Origin: Commensalibacter papalotli
Lineage (GTDB): Bacteria > Pseudomonadota > Alphaproteobacteria > Acetobacterales > Acetobacteraceae
NCBI RefSeq assembly: GCF_947179115.1
Contig: NZ_CAMXCI010000001.1
Location: forward strand, 1 to 64,000
Direction: 5' to 3'
DNA length: 64,000 nt
Shown here in pieces: positions 9,061 to 17,737 of this stretch; position 1 is the first letter of the stretch, and every line of letters begins with the position of its first letter. The position numbers were made by a program, and so were the translations under genes. The notes beneath the pieces were generated by a model that saw only the letters and a program-made list of their open reading frames with translations, had not been told where the DNA came from and made no database searches.

Positions 9061-9158
9061 AAAATACAATGCTCCCTCTCATCACACCTGAAACTGAAGT
9101 ATACAAAGAAATGGAGAGGGAGATTATTCAACCTATTTTAAAGGCAAGCGGACATTAA
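9054..9158 (+). pseudogene. Out-of-frame C-terminal tail of the DUF4435 protein
   Basis: If the ribosome or the original gene read CTT TTT ATG instead of CTT TTA TGA, the protein would continue FMKNTMLPLITPETEVYKEM and end at TAA 9156-9158. The tail abuts the convergent tgt gene exactly (4-base overlap of stop regions), as a natural gene end would. The shift lies in a TTTT run at 9053-9056, so a one-base deletion, a sequencing error or -1 frameshifting would each explain it. Loss of about 34 residues may or may not inactivate the protein. Confidence 0.6.
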
Positions 9159-10297
9159 TTCCATTCATCCACAGACCAGTCACCTTTCGCCCAATTAGCT
9201 CGCAAAGTGGCTGCGGTTTCGGTCAAATTATCCTCAATAATCGCCTGACGAATAGTCCGCATTAAACGTTGATAATAAGCAATATTATGCCACGTTAATA
9301 ACATCGCCCCAAGGATTTCTTTGGCGCGGAATAAATGGGTCATATACGCACGGCTATGTTTTGAACAAGCAGGGCAATCACATTCTGGATCAATGGGGCG
9401 AGGGTCATGAATATGACACGCATTTTTCATGTTTAACGTGCCTCGTGAAGTATAAGCACGCCCTGTACGTCCAGCGCGTGTAGGCATGACACAATCAAAC
9501 ATATCGATACCACGTTCAATAGCCCCTAACATATCATCAGGCGTGCCAACACCCATTAAATAACGAGGTTTGTCTGTTGGCATTAAATGTGTGGTAAAAT
9601 CAAGTGTAGAGAACATTTGTTCTTGAGGCTCCCCAACGGCCAGCCCACCGATGGCATAGCCTTCAAAGCCGATATTGGTTAATGCTTCGACACTTTCGGC
9701 ACGCAGGTCGGGTTCAATTCCACCTTGAACAATTCCAAATTGCGCATAACCAGGGCGATTTTTAAATTGCTTACGAGAACGCTCTGCCCAGCGCATAGAT
9801 AGACGCATAGATTTAGCAATAGCATCATAAGTCGCTGGTAACGCAGGACACTCGTCAAAGCACATTGTTATCGTAGCATCTAATAAATACTGAATATCAG
9901 TAGAGCTTTCAGGCGTTAAACGGTGTGCTGATCCATCAAGATGAGAGCGAAATGTTACACCGTCTTCGTCCAATTGACGTAAATCCCCTAAGGACATCAC
10001 TTGAAATCCACCTGAATCCGTCAAAATAGGGCCTGGCCAATCCATAAATTGATGTAATCCACCCAGTTCGTGTACCAACTCTGCTCCTGGACGTAACATT
10101 AAATGATAAGTATTTCCCAATACAATTCCAGCACCAGTAGAGCGCACCGCGTCCATAGTCATTGCTTTAACAGTGCCTACGGTGCCAACGGGCATAAAGG
10201 TTGGCGTTTGTACATCTCCATGTGCCGTATGCAATGTTCCTGCGCGGGCATTTTTATGTTGAGCTTGTTTAGTCCAGTGGAATTTAGGTTGGGTCAT
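9155..10297 (-). CDS. tgt: Queuine/preQ1 tRNA-ribosyltransferase (TGT)
   Basis: Exchanges guanine 34 of GUN-anticodon tRNAs for preQ1 in queuosine synthesis. The length of 380 residues is normal. Visible are the substrate-pocket motif ILTDSGGFQVMSLG, the FGIVQGG motif, YAIGGLAVGE, the nucleophile region FDCVMPTRAGRTG, and the zinc site CDCPACSKHSRAYMTHL (three Cys and one His). queA, which acts on the product, is 6 kb away on the same strand, so the pathway is likely complete in this genome. No overlap with a promoter problem: the ATG at 10297 gives the standard N-terminus. Confidence 0.97.
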   Translation of the reverse strand: MTQPKFHWTKQAQHKNARAGTLHTAHGDVQTPTFMPVGTVGTVKAMTMDAVRSTGAGIVLGNTYHLMLRPGAELVHELGGLHQFMDWPGPILTDSGGFQVMSLGDLRQLDEDGVTFRSHLDGSAHRLTPESSTDIQYLLDATITMCFDECPALPATYDAIAKSMRLSMRWAERSRKQFKNRPGYAQFGIVQGGIEPDLRAESVEALTNIGFEGYAIGGLAVGEPQEQMFSTLDFTTHLMPTDKPRYLMGVGTPDDMLGAIERGIDMFDCVMPTRAGRTGRAYTSRGTLNMKNACHIHDPRPIDPECDCPACSKHSRAYMTHLFRAKEILGAMLLTWHNIAYYQRLMRTIRQAIIEDNLTETAATLRANWAKGDWSVDEWN

Positions 10298-10386
10298 GAT
10301 GTAACAATTAAATAAAGTGGATAGGTATGTATTCTTATATAAATCTATAAGTTGAAAAGAAAGAATAAATTTATCTCTAATAAAAC

Positions 10387-10436
10387 TTGACGCAATTTAA
10401 TTCGAAACTATAATTTAATGAGTGATCGTTCATTCA
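10387..10436 (+). promoter_or_regulatory. Promoter and TetR-type operator of the TetR gene
   Basis: TTGACG (10387-10392), 16-base spacer, TATAAT (10409-10414). Immediately downstream, TGAGTGATCGTTCATTCA (10419-10436) is an 18-base palindrome with 14 symmetric positions of the form TGAnTGAnCGnTCAnTCA, covering the expected transcription start. This arrangement indicates autorepression by the TetR protein encoded at 10456. Confidence 0.72.
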
Positions 10437-10455
10437 ATAAATAAGTGTTAATTTT

Positions 10456-11049
10456 ATGGTTAAGCATCAAGATAAAAAAGCAGATACACGACAAAAACTG
10501 ATTGTAAGTGCAGCAGAATGTTTTGCAAAGAAAGGATATGAGGGTTGTTCTATCTCAGACATTTCAAAAGCCGCAAAAATCAGCCAAGGCAATATTTACG
10601 TGCATTTTACGAATAAAGAAGAATTGTTTTTACATATTATTATTGAAGATCACATGAGTGCGACAAAAAAATTACAAAATGCTTTGGTAACAGCACCTTC
10701 GTTTGATGCATTGTTGGGTGCTTTATTGGAGTGTATACGAGATGTATCTTATCCGATTGATCATCGATTATGGACAGAGATCCTGGCACAAGCAACACGT
10801 AATCCATCCGTGCGTTCAGCCTTTCTTGCCAGTGATAAAATAATGAGGGAGGCTTTTATTGATTTATTGAAAAAAGCTATTGAGTTGGGACAGATCGATC
10901 CTCATGAGGATCTTGAAACTGTATCGATCTGGGTTTACTCGATGGTTGATGGGCTGATTACAAGAACAGCTTATGATCCTAATATTAATTTAGATACGCA
11001 AATTCCTATTTTTGAAAAGCTTATTCGAAGAGCTCTGGGAGCATCTTAA
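10456..11049 (+). CDS. TetR-family transcriptional repressor
   Basis: A 197-residue regulator. Residues about 10-60 form the TetR DNA-binding domain: RQKLIVSAAECFAKKGYEGC, then ISDISKAAKISQGNIYVHF and TNKEELF. The C-terminal helical domain carries the ligand pocket and has a PSVRSAFLASDK segment of the TetR C-terminal types; the ligand cannot be read from sequence. The operator at 10419-10436 lies 20 bases ahead of the start and supports autoregulation. The arginase-family gene follows after 25 bases and is likely in the same transcript, so it may be the regulated enzyme. Confidence 0.9.
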   Translation: MVKHQDKKADTRQKLIVSAAECFAKKGYEGCSISDISKAAKISQGNIYVHFTNKEELFLHIIIEDHMSATKKLQNALVTAPSFDALLGALLECIRDVSYPIDHRLWTEILAQATRNPSVRSAFLASDKIMREAFIDLLKKAIELGQIDPHEDLETVSIWVYSMVDGLITRTAYDPNINLDTQIPIFEKLIRRALGAS

Positions 11050-11074
11050 ACCTAATTGTTCAAGGAATATAATC

Positions 11075-11947
11075 ATGTCACAAAGTAAAACTTTACGGTT
11101 GTTAATGCCTCAATGGCAAGGCGGCGGAAATAATCCAGCCTATCCTTTGGGTGCGCGTTTACTTGAATGGTTGGCTCCTAAGGGAAACAGTCCGACGATT
11201 GAAGTTCCGATAAAGCCTTATGATGCATCCTCTATTCAAAAGGAAAGAGGTATTGTTGAACAGAGTGTATTGCTAGAACAGTTACAAAAATGCACGGATA
11301 TTATTAAGCAACATCAACCTGAAAAAATTATTGTTTTTGGTGGGGATTGCTTGGTTGAGCAAGCACCAATTAGTTATTTAAATCAACGTTATGATGGCAA
11401 TTTAGGTGTTTTATGGATGGATGCGCATCCTGATGTGACCACACCCAAAGAATTCCAACATGAACATGCAATGGTGTTAGGAAATTTATTAGGAGAAGGA
11501 GATCCCGTTTTTGCAGCCAAAGTGCCTGTGAAATTGAACCCTAAAAAAGTGATGTTTGGTGGATTACCTAAAACAACAGAACAAGAAACAGAGGTTATCC
11601 AAAGATTGGGATTACGCCAAGCCACGCCATTTGAACTAGCTGACAATAGTCATTCTATTGTAGAGTGGATCAAAGAGGAAAACGTTACCAAACTCTTTAT
11701 TCATATTGATCTTGATGTCCTAGATGCTAGCTTATTCAGGGCTTTATTGTTTGCTGATCCAAATAAAGAAGCAGGTTTCTTTGATCATATTATTCATGGT
11801 GAAATGACATTGCCACAATTAACCAGAGTGGTTCAAGATACGGCCGCGGTAACGAATGTTGTAGGAGTGGGAATAACCGAGCATATACCATGGGATGCTA
11901 TTCATTTACAAAATATGTTAAATCAATTTCCATTACTAAAAGATTGA
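11075..11947 (+). CDS. Arginase/agmatinase-family hydrolase
   Basis: A ureohydrolase-fold protein of 290 residues starting at ATG 11075, preceded by AAGGA. The binuclear manganese ligands are visible: GGDCL, WMDAHPD (D-A-H-x-D) with the following EHAMVLG, and HIDLDVLD (D-x-D-x-x-D). The family includes arginase, agmatinase, formimidoylglutamase and related amidinohydrolases; the substrate is not settled by these residues. An N-terminal extension to 11012 is open but overlaps the TetR gene and is rejected. Its position behind the TetR gene suggests inducible use of a guanidino or amide compound (inference). Confidence 0.82.
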   Translation: MSQSKTLRLLMPQWQGGGNNPAYPLGARLLEWLAPKGNSPTIEVPIKPYDASSIQKERGIVEQSVLLEQLQKCTDIIKQHQPEKIIVFGGDCLVEQAPISYLNQRYDGNLGVLWMDAHPDVTTPKEFQHEHAMVLGNLLGEGDPVFAAKVPVKLNPKKVMFGGLPKTTEQETEVIQRLGLRQATPFELADNSHSIVEWIKEENVTKLFIHIDLDVLDASLFRALLFADPNKEAGFFDHIIHGEMTLPQLTRVVQDTAAVTNVVGVGITEHIPWDAIHLQNMLNQFPLLKD

Positions 11948-12313
11948 TCACAATTTAAAAATAATTAGTAACTTTCCAGTTAAAGTTCCGTTTTAATTAA
12001 AGAAGCTTTATAAAAAAATTATTTTTGTTTACGAATATAACGTGAATTCATATTGTGATTATTAAACCGAACAAAACTATGGGCTGCTTAAGTTATAATT
12101 AATACAGCTCATAAGCTTTTTATTTAGTTTTTTTTGCTAAAATTTAAGAGGTTGAATTCGATTTACTCTGTAAAATTACGGCCAAATTCTTATCATGTTT
12201 GGCTATTATATCATGAACTACGTGAATTGCTAAATGTTGTGCAGGGAATATAAGCATTACTCGTGTTATATACTAAAAAAGAAATAGATATGTTATAGTT
12301 AATATTAAGTAAT
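11948..12313. other. Intergenic region with one doubtful 37-codon minus-strand ORF
   Basis: About 370 AT-rich bases. The only coding-like stretch is a minus-strand ORF at 12144-12257 (MLIFPAQHLAIHVVHDIIAK and 17 more residues) with reasonable composition but no ribosome site. It could be a fragment of a lost gene. Nothing else was recognised. Confidence 0.4.
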
Positions 12314-12925
12314 CTATTCATCTTCTTCAGTTAAAAATTCAAAATCATTATCAATTAAATCTTGTAAATACGCATCAAAACTATCGGCAATGACAATATA
12401 GCTATCTGGATCATGTAAATATCGAATGATTTGCCCTATATTGCCTTCTTTTGCAGGATTAAAATCAATATATAGTCGTGAGGTACCACCGTTATTCATA
12501 CAATGAGAAAAGCATAAATGTTGTTTGAGAGGTAAATGAATATCAATGCGAGGATCGACTTCTACAAATTCTTCTAACGCATCATCTTTTGTATTGTCAC
12601 CATCCATATATATTTCAAAAATACTATTTGGAGATGATTTGGCTTCGTTTAACATATCTTGTGTTGATAATAAATAATAAGGATATTCATATACATCAGA
12701 GCCCAGCATATATATTAATACAACCTCTCTATCTCCATAATCTCGGTGATAAGTTCCATCTACGATACTTAGCAATTCAATGAGACTATCTGGACATAAA
12801 GGATATTTGGCTCTAAGTTTTTCTATCTCATAATGTGCGGCACCATGAACTTTATTAAAAGATTTTATATCTTCTGTGGTAAAGTGCGTTTTTAAAGTGT
12901 TCAAATATTCAGTAACAACTGACAT
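12314..12925 (-). CDS. SMI1/KNR4 (SUKH) family protein
   Basis: A 203-residue soluble acidic protein. The SMI1/KNR4 pattern is visible: AHYEIEKLRAKYPLCPDSLI (start of the fold), then ELLSIVDGTYHRDYGD, a strand with VVLIYMLGSDVYEYPY, HLCFSHCMNNGG near the middle and LYIDFNPAKEGNIGQIIRYL, closing with IADSFDAYLQDLIDNDFEFL. SUKH proteins often neutralise polymorphic toxins; no toxin gene is adjacent here, so this would be an orphan immunity protein or a housekeeping member. It is flanked by AT-rich intergenic DNA on both sides, which would fit mobile acquisition. Confidence 0.8.
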   Translation of the reverse strand: MSVVTEYLNTLKTHFTTEDIKSFNKVHGAAHYEIEKLRAKYPLCPDSLIELLSIVDGTYHRDYGDREVVLIYMLGSDVYEYPYYLLSTQDMLNEAKSSPNSIFEIYMDGDNTKDDALEEFVEVDPRIDIHLPLKQHLCFSHCMNNGGTSRLYIDFNPAKEGNIGQIIRYLHDPDSYIVIADSFDAYLQDLIDNDFEFLTEEDE

Positions 12926-13178
12926 TATATAGTATTCCTATCAAAAGTTTATCTTATTAAATTACTCATTATGATTAAGATGATCATTTGTCGCACTGTT
13001 ATTTTTAAAGACAAATTGAGGTTATGACTGTTGTAATGATAGGATACCACAGAAACCAAGTGAGGACACATACGATATTGATGAATATATTTTATAAAAC
13101 TATGTTTATTTTATATCTAATCCTTTTCTGTATTGAATGTTATATTTAATCAAAATATTAAAAATAAAAGGGAATACT

Positions 13179-14159
13179 ATGCAATATCGTTCACTTGGAA
13201 AACAAGGGTTAAAAGTATCTGCTTTAGGATATGGATGTATGGGATGGGGATATAGTGGTGGCACTAAGTCCGATGCTGTTACTTTCATCCGTCAAGTTGT
13301 AGATCAAGGGGTTAATTTTTTTGATACTGCAGAAGTTTATGGCCCGTATGAAAATGAAGAAATGGTAGGTGAGGCGTTAAGTCCTATTCGTAATCAGGTT
13401 ATACTTGCTACTAAATTTGGGTTTAATATTATTGATGGCCAAAATAAAGGCGTTACCAGCAAGCCCGACCATATTCGAAAAGTTGTTGATGCTTCGTTAA
13501 AGCGTTTAAAAACAGATTATATAGATTTGCTTTATCAACATCGCGTTGATCCAAATGTGCCTATTGAAGATGTGGCTGGAACGGTCAAAGAACTTATTCA
13601 AGCAGGAAAAGTCAAATATTTTGGAATGTCAGAAGCTGGGGTTAAAACGGTCAGACGTGCGCATGCGGTACAGCCTGTTTCAGCATTACAAAATGAGTAT
13701 TCTTTATGGACACGTCAGATTGAAACTGATGGGATTTTACAAACTTGTGAAGAATTAGGAATTGGCTTGGTTCCATTCAGCCCATTAGGTAGAGGATTTT
13801 TAACAGGCACGTTAAATGCAAATTCTCAATTTAATCCTAAAGATTTGCGTAGTGTATTTCCTCGCTTTACTGCCAAAGCTATGGAAAAAAATCAAGGGTT
13901 AATTCAGCTTTTGCAACAAATTGCAGAAGAGAAAAAAGCAACGCTTGCACAAATTGCATTGGCTTGGTTATTAGCTCAAAAACCTTGGATTGTTCCTATT
14001 CCAGGCACTACAAAAATGCATCGATTGACAGAAAATATTGGATCTTTGAATATCAGTTTAACCCCAGAAGAAATCAATAAAATCAGAAAAAAAGTTGAAA
14101 CCTTTGAGGTGGAAGGTAACCGCTATCCTGATGCGGTTTTGGCGATGACAGGATTATAA
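13179..14159 (+). CDS. Aldo/keto reductase
   Basis: An NADPH-dependent reductase of the AKR superfamily, 326 residues, with a TIM barrel. The catalytic tetrad can be read: D in FFDTAEVYGPYENEE with its Tyr, K in ILATKFGF, and H in LLYQHRVDP. The C-terminal cofactor segment WLLAQKPWIVPIPGTTKMHR is typical. It resembles the group of aldo/keto reductases annotated as acting on small aldehydes and methylglyoxal-like compounds (start MQYRSLGKQGLKVSALGYG); the substrate is unknown. The start at 13179 matches the family N-terminus; upstream codons to 13137 are rejected. It is a single gene. Confidence 0.93.
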   Translation: MQYRSLGKQGLKVSALGYGCMGWGYSGGTKSDAVTFIRQVVDQGVNFFDTAEVYGPYENEEMVGEALSPIRNQVILATKFGFNIIDGQNKGVTSKPDHIRKVVDASLKRLKTDYIDLLYQHRVDPNVPIEDVAGTVKELIQAGKVKYFGMSEAGVKTVRRAHAVQPVSALQNEYSLWTRQIETDGILQTCEELGIGLVPFSPLGRGFLTGTLNANSQFNPKDLRSVFPRFTAKAMEKNQGLIQLLQQIAEEKKATLAQIALAWLLAQKPWIVPIPGTTKMHRLTENIGSLNISLTPEEINKIRKKVETFEVEGNRYPDAVLAMTGL

Positions 14160-14169
14160 ACTCGATTTT

Positions 14170-14206
14170 ACTGGCCAGATAATTGAATATGTTTGTTATG
14201 GCCAGT
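14170..14206 (+). terminator. Hairpin after the aldo/keto reductase gene
   Basis: ACTGGCC (14170-14176) pairs with GGCCAGT (14200-14206), extended by ATAA/TTAT. It is followed by TTAAAG rather than a clear T tract, so termination is likely but not certain. Confidence 0.5.
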
Positions 14207-14228
14207 TTAAAGAGGTTTCATTATTTAA

Positions 14229-14397
14229 TTAATGATATTTATATTTTAAAAAAACTTCTTTTCCATCATATTCGCCATCAGAGAACAAGTCAGTTTTAAA
14301 GGAACCTTGTATAATTTCAGCTTCTTGATTGTCTTTACGCATGGCTATTCAAAGGAATAAAAAAACCTAAAAGTATAAAAATCTTTAGATAACTCAT
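14229..14397 (-). pseudogene. Frameshifted small secreted protein
   Basis: On the minus strand, ATG at 14397 begins a signal peptide (MSYLKIFILLGFFIPLNSHA) that meets TAA directly at the expected cleavage site. The mature part continues one frame over as KDNQEAEIIQGSFKTDLFSD and ends after LKYKYH at 14229. A one-base loss near 14338 joins the two parts into a secreted protein of about 55 residues. Family not recognised. Confidence 0.5.
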
Positions 14398-14519
14398 ATT
14401 TATTTTTAATGGCATTAATACTTGTCCATAGTTTTTATAATGGTAGAAATTAATCAATTGCTAAACAATTATAAAGTATTGTTTAGCTATATGATATTTT
14501 TTACATTGATCAAAAATCG

Positions 14520-15902
14520 TTATTTAGAGACAAGATTAACCATTTTGTTTTTATTAATTTTTTTTGCCAGATAAAAACAACCAACTAAAAAGATAATCCA
14601 TATAATTCCTATATAAAGTGCAACGCGTGTTTCTGGAATTATTCCAATCACCACAATGGTGAAAATCATAAAGAGGATGGTTAAAATAGGTCCTATTGGC
14701 CAAAAAGGAATTGGATATTGCAAGGAAGCTATTTCTGTCTTTGGTAACTTCATACGCATGCAAAACTGTGAAAGTAAAATCATAAGCCATACTAATACAG
14801 TTGCAAATGTAGCCATGGCAGCAATAAAAAAGAATAAGCCGTCATGATAAAAATAATTTAAAACGACCCCTAACACTAAAACTAAAAACATTACTAAAAC
14901 AGCACTTACAGGTGTTCCATTTTTAGAAAGATAGTTTAATTTTCTAAGTGTTTGGCCTTCTTGAGCTAAACCATACATCATTCGACTTGCGCCATACATG
15001 TCACTGTTAATCGCAGAGATTGCGGCGGTAATAACGACAATATTAAAAATATTGGCTGCTGATTTAATACCAATACTGTTAAAAATGGTGACAAAAGGGC
15101 TGCCTTCCAGACCAATTTTATCCCATGGATAAATTGACATTAACATGGTTAAGGTCATAATATAAAAAAGCAGAATCCGTAATGGAATGGCGTTAATGGA
15201 TTTTGGAATATTCCTTTCAGCATCTTTTGTTTCAATGGCGGTAAGGCCGATAATTTCAATCCCACCAAAAGCAAAAACAACAACACTGAAACAGGCCATA
15301 AAACCAAACCAACCATTTGGCATCCATCCACCATTCGACCATAAATTATGAAGGCCAGCAGAGGTATGATGAGAATAATTCAATCCAAAGATTAAAATGA
15401 CAATTCCTGCCAAAATCATAGCAATAATAGCTGTAATTTTCACTGCGGACAGCCAAAATTCTAATTCGCCATAGATTTTAACAGCAGCTAGATTAATTGC
15501 AGTAATTATTAAGGTAATTCCCAAAGTCCAAATCCACGGCGAGACCCCCTGATACCAAAAATCCATATAAGTGGCAAAAGCGGTAATATCCGTTAGGCAA
15601 ACCAATGCCATTTCGAAAACATACGTCCATCCTGTAATGAAACCAGCCAAGGGGCCGATAAAATTGGTTGCGTAATACCCAAAAGATCCTGCGGAGGGTT
15701 CATGTAAAGCCATTTCACCCAAAGCACGCATGACCATAAAAACCGCAGCACCCGCGATACAATAAGCGAACAGAACACTTGGGCCTGCAAGTTTAATAGC
15801 TGCTGCCGAGCCATAAAAGAGCCCTGTACCGATAGCCGAGCCAAACGCAATAAAAAAGACATGGCGTTTGCTTAGCCCTTTTTGTAATTTATTGTCCGTC
15901 AA
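14520..15902 (-). CDS. proY: Amino acid permease of the APC family, ProY-like
   Basis: A 460-residue inner-membrane transporter with 12 predicted helices. The N-terminal GLSKRHVFFIAFGSAIGTGL and the following RALGEMALHEPSAGSFGYYA are hallmarks of the amino acid transporter group that includes ProY, CycA and AroP. The agreement with enterobacterial ProY is close along the whole chain as I recall it: GPLAGFITGWTYVFE, KIYGELEFW, HNLWSNGGW, FGGIEIIGLTAIETKDAE, SIYPWDKIG, SAINSDMYGASRM. Substrate (proline, histidine or another amino acid) is inferred from similarity only. The gene is monocistronic, with a ribosome site not remarkable. Confidence 0.85.
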   Translation of the reverse strand: MTDNKLQKGLSKRHVFFIAFGSAIGTGLFYGSAAAIKLAGPSVLFAYCIAGAAVFMVMRALGEMALHEPSAGSFGYYATNFIGPLAGFITGWTYVFEMALVCLTDITAFATYMDFWYQGVSPWIWTLGITLIITAINLAAVKIYGELEFWLSAVKITAIIAMILAGIVILIFGLNYSHHTSAGLHNLWSNGGWMPNGWFGFMACFSVVVFAFGGIEIIGLTAIETKDAERNIPKSINAIPLRILLFYIMTLTMLMSIYPWDKIGLEGSPFVTIFNSIGIKSAANIFNIVVITAAISAINSDMYGASRMMYGLAQEGQTLRKLNYLSKNGTPVSAVLVMFLVLVLGVVLNYFYHDGLFFFIAAMATFATVLVWLMILLSQFCMRMKLPKTEIASLQYPIPFWPIGPILTILFMIFTIVVIGIIPETRVALYIGIIWIIFLVGCFYLAKKINKNKMVNLVSK

Positions 15903-16110
15903 TACAAAGACTCCTTTAGAGTAGACCTAGAACTTGTAAGTAACTCATAAAATATTTTTGGGTAAAATAAAAGCGGATGTTTTTCGAATGGGAAATTGGT
16001 TGGTTATTGTATCTTTTCTATTAACAATAATAGGCTTTCAATTAGTGAACTAATTTATATTATCTCAAAAAGTAAAGCGTAATAGATCTATAGTTTTAAA
16101 CTTTATAGTT

Positions 16111-16467
16111 ATGAGAAACATACGCTTTTTGATTTTCATATTTCTCTTGCCGTTGGTTGCTTATGCACAAATAGAAGTTTCAGATATTATCATTTAAAAC
16201 GTAGCTAATGATTTAAAACTTGCTTTGTGCAAATGATTTGAAACAAGTGATTCAAATAGTTGAAGGATGTTATGCAAAAGTTGATCAAGATAGTGAAAGC
16301 ACTAATATAAAATAATACGTAGCAGAGTATATTTTTATTACGAAGAACGTCTTTAAAAAATATACTGGTAGTTTGCAGACAAGCCAATATGCTAATTTAG
16401 ATTATATTGCGCCAGTTAATATTGACTTACGGATATCAAAGCATCCGAATAGTATAAAAAAACTTTT
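16111..16467 (+). pseudogene. Remnant of a small secreted protein
   Basis: ATG 16111 starts a clear signal peptide (MRNIRFLIFIFLLPLVAYA, then QIEVSDIII) that stops at TAA. The frame resumes (NVANDLKLAL) and then the coding signal shifts: a near-duplicate CANDLKQVIQIVEGCYAKVD follows, then NIK-TAA-YVAEYIFITKNVFKK and on to LDYIAPVNIDLRISKHPN. The doubled ANDLK segment suggests a 27-base slippage duplication that broke the frame. The end runs into the convergent queA gene. No family recognised. The preceding 15903-16110 contains nothing I can support. Confidence 0.5.
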
Positions 16468-17517
16468 CTACATAAACGCCTTTTCAATCAAACAAGCATC
16501 TCCATAGGAATAAAAACGATACCCATTTTGAATAGCATGTTGATAAGCATGTCGCATTTTCTCTGCTCCTCCAAATGCACTAACCAGCATGAATAAAGTT
16601 GATCTTGGTAAATGAAAATTTGTCATCAGCATATCCACGGCTTTAAATTTATAACCTGGGCGAATGAAAATAGATGTTTCTTTGTGAAAGGGATGAATAA
16701 CCCCATTCTCATCAACGGCACTTTCAAGTAATCGTAATGACGTTGTTCCCACTGCAATTATGCGGCGTTTTTCAGTTTTAGCTTGGTTCAAACGTGTGGC
16801 TACCGCTGGAGTAATAATGCCATATTCCGCATGCATATGATGATCGCTTATATTATCGCTGCGTACAGGTAAAAAAGTACCAGCACCAACATGCAAAGTT
16901 AACGTCAACCGCTCTACACCAATATCGTCCAGTTGAGTTAATAACTGATCGGTAAAATGCAGACCTGCGGTGGGGGCGGCTACCGCACCTGGAAACTGAG
17001 AAAAAATGGTATGATAGTCTTCTTCATCTTCTGCTGTAGGGCCATCTGGCCGTTCAATATAAGGAGGAAGTGCCAGCTTACCAATGTCTCTTAGCCAAGC
17101 ATCGAAAGCATCTCCTTCTATACTAAAACGAATAAAACCACTTCCTCCTACTTCTAATTCATCAATAGTTGCATAGACTTTACCATCAGGAAAATCCAAG
17201 CGATCCCCCTGTTTTAAGCGTTTACTATTTTTAATAAGAACGTGCCAACGCTCATCACCCATAGGACGATCAAGTGTAATGCCGATATGTGCAGCGCCTC
17301 GCATTGCAGATAATTTTGCATGAATGACCTTCGTATCATTGGCAACAAGAATATCGCCTTTGCGAAAAAAAGAGGGGAGGTCACGAATAATATGATCTTC
17401 TGGAAGGCCTGTTGTCGGAATATATAGTAATTTGGCCATATCTTTGGGACGCATTGGATGATGTGCGATGCAAGATTGTGGTAAATCAAAATCAAAGTCA
17501 GCAGTTTGGTCAGTCAT
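16468..17517 (-). CDS. queA: S-adenosylmethionine:tRNA ribosyltransferase-isomerase QueA
   Basis: Transfers and isomerises the ribosyl part of SAM to preQ1-modified tRNA, forming epoxyqueuosine. The 349-residue length is normal. Motifs: FDLPQSCIAHHPMRPKDMAK at the N-terminus, NDTKVIHAKLSA, FPGAVAAPTAGLHFT in the middle, LHVGAGTFLPVR and the C-terminal MLMTNFHLPRSTLFMLVSAF. With tgt on the same strand at 9155-10297 this supports queuosine synthesis. Upstream, 17518-17737 contains no gene but a strong inverted repeat. Confidence 0.97.
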   Translation of the reverse strand: MTDQTADFDFDLPQSCIAHHPMRPKDMAKLLYIPTTGLPEDHIIRDLPSFFRKGDILVANDTKVIHAKLSAMRGAAHIGITLDRPMGDERWHVLIKNSKRLKQGDRLDFPDGKVYATIDELEVGGSGFIRFSIEGDAFDAWLRDIGKLALPPYIERPDGPTAEDEEDYHTIFSQFPGAVAAPTAGLHFTDQLLTQLDDIGVERLTLTLHVGAGTFLPVRSDNISDHHMHAEYGIITPAVATRLNQAKTEKRRIIAVGTTSLRLLESAVDENGVIHPFHKETSIFIRPGYKFKAVDMLMTNFHLPRSTLFMLVSAFGGAEKMRHAYQHAIQNGYRFYSYGDACLIEKAFM

Positions 17518-17664
17518 TTCAGATCATCCAATGATATTAGGGGCAGTTGAATATGTTTATAGATAACGAATGATTGAAATTAATCAAGAAAGTTTTTTGT
17601 TGAATATTACGGTTACTATTCTTCAAAGTTATGAAAAAAAATATTTATTTAATTTTAAATCTAT

Positions 17665-17717
17665 GTTTTTTATCCCCTTTAAAATAATCAGTGCTTGTAT
17701 TTAAAGGGGATAAAAAC
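17665..17717. terminator. Long inverted repeat between queA and wrbA
   Basis: TATCCCCTTTAAA (17671-17683) pairs with TTTAAAGGGGATA (17700-17712) and the stem extends through A/T runs to 17665 and 17717. It lies just beyond the wrbA stop on the minus strand and is the probable wrbA terminator, although the T tract is inside the stem base. Confidence 0.55.
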
Positions 17718-17737
17718 AAAATATTGGTAAAGGTTTA

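Noticed and set aside
11012..11074. Upstream extension of the arginase-family gene
   Set aside because: It overlaps the TetR gene, while ATG 11075 has AAGGA at the right distance.
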